64,000 bases of DNA from CAMAPP01 sp046153685. GTDB lineage: Bacteria > Pseudomonadota > Alphaproteobacteria > CADEGL01. Of the stretch, positions 59,370 through 64,000 are shown piece by piece. Below the pieces are notes generated by a model, which had not been told where the DNA came from, did not search any database, and saw only the letters and a program-made list of their open reading frames with translations. The translations under genes were made by a program, and so were the position numbers. The stretch covers positions 1 to 64,000 of the forward strand of contig JBJXGH010000180.1 of the NCBI GenBank assembly GCA_046153685.1, in the 5' to 3' direction. The first letter of the stretch is position 1. Each line of letters opens with the position of its first letter.

Positions 59370-60269
59370 ATGAGTTATTGCGTCTTCATGCATCGGGCGG
59401 ACTCGATTTACGACGACAGCCCCGCCGAGCGATACCAGTTCCCTAAGCAGTATCTGAGCCGGGCAAACGGCAGCATTGGAGATTGGGTCGTATATCTTGA
59501 GCCTTCACGAATACCTGGCACGCGCGGTTATTTTGCGATCGCGCGGGTGCAGCAGATCATTCCCGATCCCAAAGCTCCCAGCATGTATCTGGCGCTCATT
59601 GAGCCTGGTTCCTATCTCGATTTCGCGCGCCCCGTGCCATTCAATGAAAGGGATGGTCCGATTGAGCGAGGGTTGCTGAACACGCACGGCAATCTTTCGG
59701 GGCGCGTACAAGCAGCAGTGCGCCCAATCTCTCCGCAAGACTTCAACCGGATCATTGAACGCGGAATCGATGATCAGGAACCATTGCTCCCGCGCGTCGC
59801 AGATTCGGAATCAGTTACGGGCTTCGAAGACGGTCAAACGCCGTATATCCTCGAACAACCCAGAGACAGGGTTCGGTTCCTGACATCGCGCGTTGTGCGC
59901 GATCGTGTTTTTCGCAAGATTGTCCTTCGCGCCTATGACGAGCGTTGCGCGATTAGTGGCCTGAAGATCGTTAATGGTGGCGGTAGAGCGGAGGTCGATG
60001 CCGCACATATCCAACCAGTGCAGCACAAAGGCCCTGACATCCTCCATAACGGCATCGCCTTGTCGGGTACAGCGCATTGGATGTTTGATCGTGGCCTCAT
60101 AAGCCTTTCGGACGATCTTGAGATTCTCATTTCCCGTCAGACCAACGATGTCGCCAGCGTGCAATCTTTCATCAACAAGGGTGGCCGCGCCACGCCGCCG
60201 CTACGTGTCGCGGATCGGCCGCATCCGCACTTTCTAAAGTGGCACCGCGACAACTGTTTCAAAAGTTGA
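59370..60269 (+). CDS. HNH endonuclease-family protein
   Basis: Protein of 299 aa with a C-terminal HNH domain of the HNH_2 type: RAYDERCAISGLKI near 188, then DAAHIQPVQHKGPDILHNGI and LSGTAHWMFDRGLISL, which hold the catalytic His, Asn and His. The N-terminal 150 residues (RYQFPKQYLSR, GDWVVYLEPSR, GYFAIARVQQIIPDP) form a separate beta-rich domain that may recognise DNA, in the manner of restriction enzymes that read modified bases; this is inference. It sits between two pieces of one IS3 orfA, is more AT-rich than the polysaccharide genes, and has no methyltransferase partner. Confidence 0.85.
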   Translation: MSYCVFMHRADSIYDDSPAERYQFPKQYLSRANGSIGDWVVYLEPSRIPGTRGYFAIARVQQIIPDPKAPSMYLALIEPGSYLDFARPVPFNERDGPIERGLLNTHGNLSGRVQAAVRPISPQDFNRIIERGIDDQEPLLPRVADSESVTGFEDGQTPYILEQPRDRVRFLTSRVVRDRVFRKIVLRAYDERCAISGLKIVNGGGRAEVDAAHIQPVQHKGPDILHNGIALSGTAHWMFDRGLISLSDDLEILISRQTNDVASVQSFINKGGRATPPLRVADRPHPHFLKWHRDNCFKS

Positions 60270-60406
60270 GTCTTCGGGAGAACGCCCGGCTCAAACGGCT
60301 GGAGGCAGATCTCTCGCTCGAGAAGCAGGCGCTCAAGGATATTGCCTCGGGAAGCTTGAAAGGCCCGAACGGCGTTGGCGGGCGGCGGATGAATTCGGCC
60401 TTGTAG
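60266..60406 (+). pseudogene. IS3-family OrfA C-terminal fragment
   Basis: Starting with a TTG that overlaps the HNH stop, the frame reads LRENARLKR then LEADLSLEKQALKDIASG, the typical end of IS3-type OrfA, before drifting into unrelated sequence and a TAG at 60404. It continues where the fragment at 58817-58939 leaves off, on the same strand. Confidence 0.75.
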
Positions 60407-60460
60407 ATGCCGCCGATCATTCATGGGCGCGCCGCCGCTCTTCGTCTGACTAATTGGCAT

Positions 60461-61027
60461 TCAGATGTTGCGGCTATCGTAGGCCCAGTGCAGCAAGGCC
60501 TGTCGCTGGCGCGGTCTGCAAAAGGGATCGCCTGGTTCGCAGTTCTGTTTGATCTGCGCGATGTGTCGCCGGAACGCCTTCCAGCGCTTGATCTGGCGCT
60601 TGTCTTCCTGGGGCAGCCGCCGCCCCATGAAATAACGGCAGTACCACTGGAACCAGCCGCGCGGATCGTCGTCGTGAAGCCAACCGTTCCGACGCCACAC
60701 CGAGAGAGGCTGGCTCGCATCGACACCGAAATAGTTGAGGGCGTCATTCCTGCCGGACAGCGACAGCTTGGCGTGCGTGAACCAGCTCGGGGGAAATTCC
60801 CTTCGGCAGTCAGTCAGGTACTTGCCGCCGAAAACACCGAGCGTCAGCATGTCCTTGGGTGTGAGTTCAGGGCGGAATTCCGGGTCGAAATTGCGCCCGA
60901 GCGGTTCCGTCAGGATGTAACGGTATCCCCGCTGCATCGTGTCGTTGACGATCACGCGCCTGACTCGATATCGCTTGGAGCTTTCCGCTCGATCCTGCGA
61001 ATTCGATCTATCCATGACCGCGAACAC
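60461..61027 (-). CDS. conserved protein of unknown function
   Basis: Protein of 188 aa without a family name that I can give. It has a striking aromatic core, DDPRGWFQWYCRYFMGRR, followed by RQIKRWKAFRRHIAQIKQNC and RPRQRQALLHWAYDSRNI, a pattern seen in uncharacterised bacterial proteins. An upstream segment LTLGVFGGKYLTDCRREFP is also conserved-looking. No signal peptide or membrane segment. It faces the HNH gene and is bordered by remnants, yet appears intact. Confidence 0.75.
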   Translation of the reverse strand: MFAVMDRSNSQDRAESSKRYRVRRVIVNDTMQRGYRYILTEPLGRNFDPEFRPELTPKDMLTLGVFGGKYLTDCRREFPPSWFTHAKLSLSGRNDALNYFGVDASQPLSVWRRNGWLHDDDPRGWFQWYCRYFMGRRLPQEDKRQIKRWKAFRRHIAQIKQNCEPGDPFCRPRQRQALLHWAYDSRNI

Positions 61028-61139
61028 TCGTTGCGTTGCGACTTGATCTGACGCGCATCGCGAGCCGGATAACGGGGCTCATTCTCAGACCCGTTTCCCG
61101 CCCAGGCGGTAAACCCGTGCCGCATCCAGCCGGTACGCC

Positions 61140-61332
61140 ATGGCCCCCGTTGCCATGGTCCCCGTTGCCATGGTCCCCGTTGCCATGGTCCCCGTTGAAT
61201 GAGCTTGGCCGCTAGGATGCCGGATTCGAGCGTCTTACCCAAGCCAGTTGGACCCGCAATCAAAATACGCCGCCTTGGCTGCCTGAGCGCATGCGGTGCC
61301 GGGCCCAACCGGCGCTGACCTGCGCCCGCAGG
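61140..61332 (-). pseudogene. helicase Walker-A fragment with pentapeptide repeat
   Basis: The minus-strand frame contains ALRQPRRRILIAGPTGLGK then TLESGILAAKLIQRG, like the P-loop start of an SNF2/DEAD-type helicase, but is followed by repeated GPWQR pentapeptides and unrelated sequence. No other helicase motif is present, so only a relic remains. Confidence 0.55.
61141..61200. repeat. 15-bp tandem repeat, four copies
   Basis: Unit TGGTCCCCGTTGCCA: first copy at 61141-61155 with one change, exact copies at 61156-61170 and 61171-61185, and a last copy at 61186-61200 that ends GAAT. In the minus-strand frame it encodes GPWQR repeats inside the helicase fragment. Confidence 0.9.
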
Positions 61333-61378
61333 ACTCCTCCGGATTTGAGTAGAGTCCGTCGAGCAGGGAAAAGGGACG

Positions 61379-61497
61379 ATGAAGGCGGGCCGGTTTGCGA
61401 AAGAGCACATCATCGCGATCTTTCGCAAGTAAGAGGCGGGAGCGAATGCGGCGGATGTGTCCGGTCTGCAGGGGATCAGCGGGGCGGCGTTTGATCC
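61379..61497 (+). pseudogene. IS3-family OrfA N-terminal remnant with internal stop
   Basis: From the ATG at 61379 the frame reads MKAGRFAKEHIIAIFRK, a TAA, then EAGANAADVSGLQGISGAAF. This matches the start of an OrfA (MKRxRFxEEQIIxILKExE AGxKxxDVCRxHGIS pattern) with a nonsense mutation and loss of the end. Confidence 0.75.
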
Positions 61498-61559
61498 GAG
61501 CCTCGACTTTCATCCCAATCAGCGCGTCTGTCGCTGGCGGACAAGGTGGTTGGCATGGG

Positions 61560-61859
61560 TCAATGCGATTCCTCGCGCGCGCCCAACGCTTGCTTGGCGG
61601 GAACTCGATCGGCGTGTGCGATTGGGCCGTCAATGACGATGCGCAAGCCGCCATGCTGGGAATCGGTCAAGGGGCGCGCGGCGATCCGGAACACCCTTGC
61701 AATGGCCTCGGCGGTGAAGACGGCGGATGGCGGCCCTGCCGCGGCTATCCGGCCGTTGAGGGCGATGACGGTCGTCGCGTATCGCGCGGCAAGGTCGATA
61801 TCGTGCAAGACCGCCACGACCAACGCGTCCGAGTGGGCGAGTGAGACGCAGTGCGCCAT
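61560..61859 (-). pseudogene. C-terminal fragment of an iron/heme-type ABC ATPase
   Basis: The frame begins just before the H-loop region: ALVVAVLHDIDLAARYATTV then IALNGRIAAAGPPSAVFTAE and IARVFRI, as in FecE/HmuV-type ATPases. The Walker A, signature and Walker B parts are absent and the DNA upstream is unrelated, so this is a truncated gene end. Confidence 0.75.
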
Positions 61860-61934
61860 GAGGTTGTGCTGAATCAGCCCGGCATAGAGGATTTAGTCGC
61901 CTCCAGCGTCCGATCCGATGGGCGATCCGTCTCC

Positions 61935-63139
61935 TCAGTTGAGGCCGGAGAGCACCTTGAGTCCCCAACTGCCGCCAGCCGTCAGGATCACCACGAGCCA
62001 AGGCGGAATCTTCCGAAAAACCAAAAGCGCGAACGCGGCCAGCGCGAGGGCAAAATCGCCGGGCGAGAGAATGCCGCTCGTCCAAACCGGATTGTATAGC
62101 GCGGCGAGCAGAATCCCGACCACGGCGGCATTGATGCCGAGCAACGCCTTCTGGACGAGACGCGATTGGCGCACGGTGTCCCAGAATGGCAGCGCCCCCA
62201 CGATCAGTAAGAAGGACGGCGCGTAAATCGCGGTCAGACAGATCAAAGCGCCGAGCCATCCATTCGGCGCCGGTCCCATCACGGTGCCGAGATAGGCCGC
62301 GAAGGTGAACAACGGGCCCGGAACGGCCTGCGCCGCGCCGTAGCCGGCGAGAAAGGCGTCGTTCGACACCCATCCAGGCGGCACGACCGCGGACTGAAGC
62401 AGAGGCAGCACGACATGGCCGCCGCCGAAGACCAGGGCGCCCGAGCGGTAGAAGTTGTCGATGAGCGCCAGAGTCTGCGAGGGATAGGCGGAAGCGAGTA
62501 TCGGCCGGCCGATCAGCAGCGCGAAGTACAGCGCCAGCGCCGTAAGGGCAACGCACTTACCGACTTCAATGCCCAGCGTGACCTGGCGCGAATTCATTTC
62601 GGCGCGCAGAAATGCGATCCCCATCAACCCGCCGGCGATGATGACGGCGATCTGGGCGAACGGCGTCGGCGCGGCGAGCACCGCGCCCGCGCCATTCCCC
62701 AGACCGCCAGGGCAACGACCGCGACAGCGACCACCTTCAGGCCGTGCAGCACGGCGCCGGGAATCGCGTCGTGAAAAGCCGCCATGCCGTAGCCGAAGGC
62801 CAGGAGGGAGAGCGCCTATGGCATGGAGAAGGCGAACCAGGCGGCGAACGCTCCCGGCAGCCCCGCCTTGGCAAGCCCGATTCCGATCCCGACCTGGCTC
62901 GATGCCGGCCCGGGAAGGAACTGGCACAACGCGACCAAGTCGGAGTAAGCGCGACCGTCGATCCAGCGGCGGCGCTTCACGAAGGCGTCGCGAAAATATC
63001 CGAGATGTGCGACCGGCCCGCCGAACGAGGTGAAGCCGAGCTGGAGGAAGGCGAGGAAGACGGCCGCGACCGGCTCGCGCTGCATCTGCCGATCCGGCTT
63101 GGCGGCCTCGTCCGCATCGCGCATCGGACTTGGCCCCAC
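61935..63139 (-). pseudogene. chrA: broken chromate transporter (ChrA, CHR family)
   Basis: Three pieces make up a two-domain CHR transporter. The N-terminal piece (63139-62816) has FLQLGFTSFGGPVAHLGYFR and ALCQFLPGPASSQVGIGIGL and ends in a TAG after FAFSMP. The same frame continues ALSLLAFGYGMAAFHDAIPG and VVALAVWGMA, then a frameshift near 62690 moves into the frame that runs to 61935 with SGALVFGGGHVVLPLLQSAV and GAAQAVPGPLFTFAAYLG. Both CHR signature blocks are present, but the stop and the frameshift should prevent a full product. Confidence 0.85.
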
Positions 63140-63473
63140 CCGATTTATCGATTCATGATTCGAACCTCGACCTTTCGCGCGGCGGGGTCAAGCGCGGCGA
63201 AACCGGTGCGGCGCCTCCCGCCGTCCATAACGGTTCATTTTCTCGACGCAAGCGACGAAGCTCGACCGCGTAACCATGTCGGCGCCGCGCGCGCCGCAAC
63301 ACGGAAGGCCAGATCCGAATTGCGCGCCAAGCGCTCCAATCCCCCGGCCTGTGCGATGGCTCTTCAAGCCTTCCGCCATGCTTCGAATGTTTCCGTGCGC
63401 GCCACCCTTGCGGACTTATCCGAAGGAGCGCACAATTTTCGGGCTCTGGAACGGCGATCGAGTGGTAACGCAG
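63140..63473. other. intergenic region, nothing recognised
   Basis: A 334-bp stretch between the broken chrA and the last gene. I found no coding sequence with a recognisable family, no strong hairpin and no repeat. A promoter for the downstream gene is expected here. Confidence 0.35.
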
Positions 63474-64000
63474 GTGACGGATTCGGTTCTTGCCGGTAAA
63501 GTGAACACCGGCGGGTGGGCTCCTCCGGAAGGAGTCGTCTCGCCGCCGCTGTTCGTATGGCCGCCCAGGCCGGTGGCCCTTCTGCGATGGCTGTTCAGCG
63601 TGCCGGGCTATCTGTTCCCGTGGAACGTGTTCTACATCGGCACCGCGCTTCTCGTGTGGATGTTCCTTATCCCCGAGATGGCGGCGATGAAGACTTTAGA
63701 ATTCGGCTGGATCGCGCGTCTTTTCGCCATCAACGCGGCCTTGGTCTTCGTCTTCACCAGCGCATGGCATGTGCGGCTTTACACCCAGCGCGCACAGGAC
63801 GTCACGTTCAAGTTCGACGAGCAGTGGCCCAAATCGAACTCGTCCTTTCTCTTCGGCAATCAGCACTTCGATAACATGATCTGGACGATGCTGAGCGCCG
63901 TTCCGGTGATGACGGCCTATCTGGCGGTCATTCTGTGGGCGATGGCGAACGGCTTTGTGCCTTATGTGGAATGGGCCGACCAGCCGATCTATCTCGGCCT
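63474..64000 (+). CDS. sterol desaturase/fatty-acid hydroxylase family protein, 3' end outside the window
   Basis: The frame stays open to the window edge. It reads WAPPEGVVSPPLFVWPPRP, then hydrophobic segments (LFPWNVFYIGTALLVWMFL, LFAINAALVFVFTSAWHVRL) and FLFGNQHFDNMIWTMLSAVP, resembling the N-terminal half of bacterial sterol-desaturase-family membrane proteins. The His-box motifs that would confirm a di-iron oxygenase should lie beyond 64000. The start is unclear: GTG at 63474 or 63501. Confidence 0.68.
   Translation, partial: MTDSVLAGKVNTGGWAPPEGVVSPPLFVWPPRPVALLRWLFSVPGYLFPWNVFYIGTALLVWMFLIPEMAAMKTLEFGWIARLFAINAALVFVFTSAWHVRLYTQRAQDVTFKFDEQWPKSNSSFLFGNQHFDNMIWTMLSAVPVMTAYLAVILWAMANGFVPYVEWADQPIYLG

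Overview
The window looks like a chromosomal segment of a GC-rich alphaproteobacterium. The evidence is strong G/C third-position bias, compact operons with ATGA, TTGA or TAATG overlaps, frequent GTG and TTG starts, and the gene families present. No species is claimed. No rRNA, tRNA, CRISPR array or replication origin was found.

Region 1 (1-31784) is a large envelope-polysaccharide locus. It holds a Wzz/BY-kinase co-polymerase, an O-antigen ligase/polymerase-like protein, an initiating sugar-phosphate transferase, a UDP-glucuronate decarboxylase, a Wzx-like flippase, several glycosyltransferases (GT2, GT4, GT9), two methyltransferases, an asparagine-synthase-like amidotransferase, a carbamoyltransferase and the heptose enzyme HldE. 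A BTLCP (LapG-like) protease and a divergently transcribed membrane protein with a degenerate HD-GYP domain sit inside it. The locus ends with a four-gene operon (26810-31784) that resembles the mycobacterial route to polyprenyl-phosphoryl-D-arabinose: a HAD-UbiA fusion, a DprE1-like oxidase, a DprE2-like reductase and a GT-C glycosyltransferase.

Region 2 (31785-56286) is mixed metabolic and transport DNA. It contains a small Cys-rich Tat-like peptide gene, an unusual ureohydrolase, an RlmM-like methyltransferase, a GST, an enolase-superfamily enzyme, an F420-hydrogenase-beta-like Fe-S protein, two amine-oxidase/phytoene-desaturase-like flavoproteins, an RND efflux pair behind a 15-codon leader ORF, an OYE/TMADH-type flavoenzyme, a GlpD-like oxidase, an IT-superfamily transporter, a phytanoyl-CoA-dioxygenase-like oxygenase, a protein made of two EctC-like cupins, and a DUF1007-NicO nickel/cobalt transport pair.

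Region 3 (56287-63473) is a degraded mobile-element zone. It has fragments of IS3-type OrfA (three or four), an IS6-type transposase, a helicase Walker-A fragment, an ABC ATPase C-terminus and a chromate transporter broken by a stop and a frameshift. A few intact genes remain among them: a thioredoxin-fold protein, an EamA transporter, an HNH nuclease lodged inside an IS3 orfA, and a conserved protein of unknown function. The window ends inside a sterol-desaturase-family gene.
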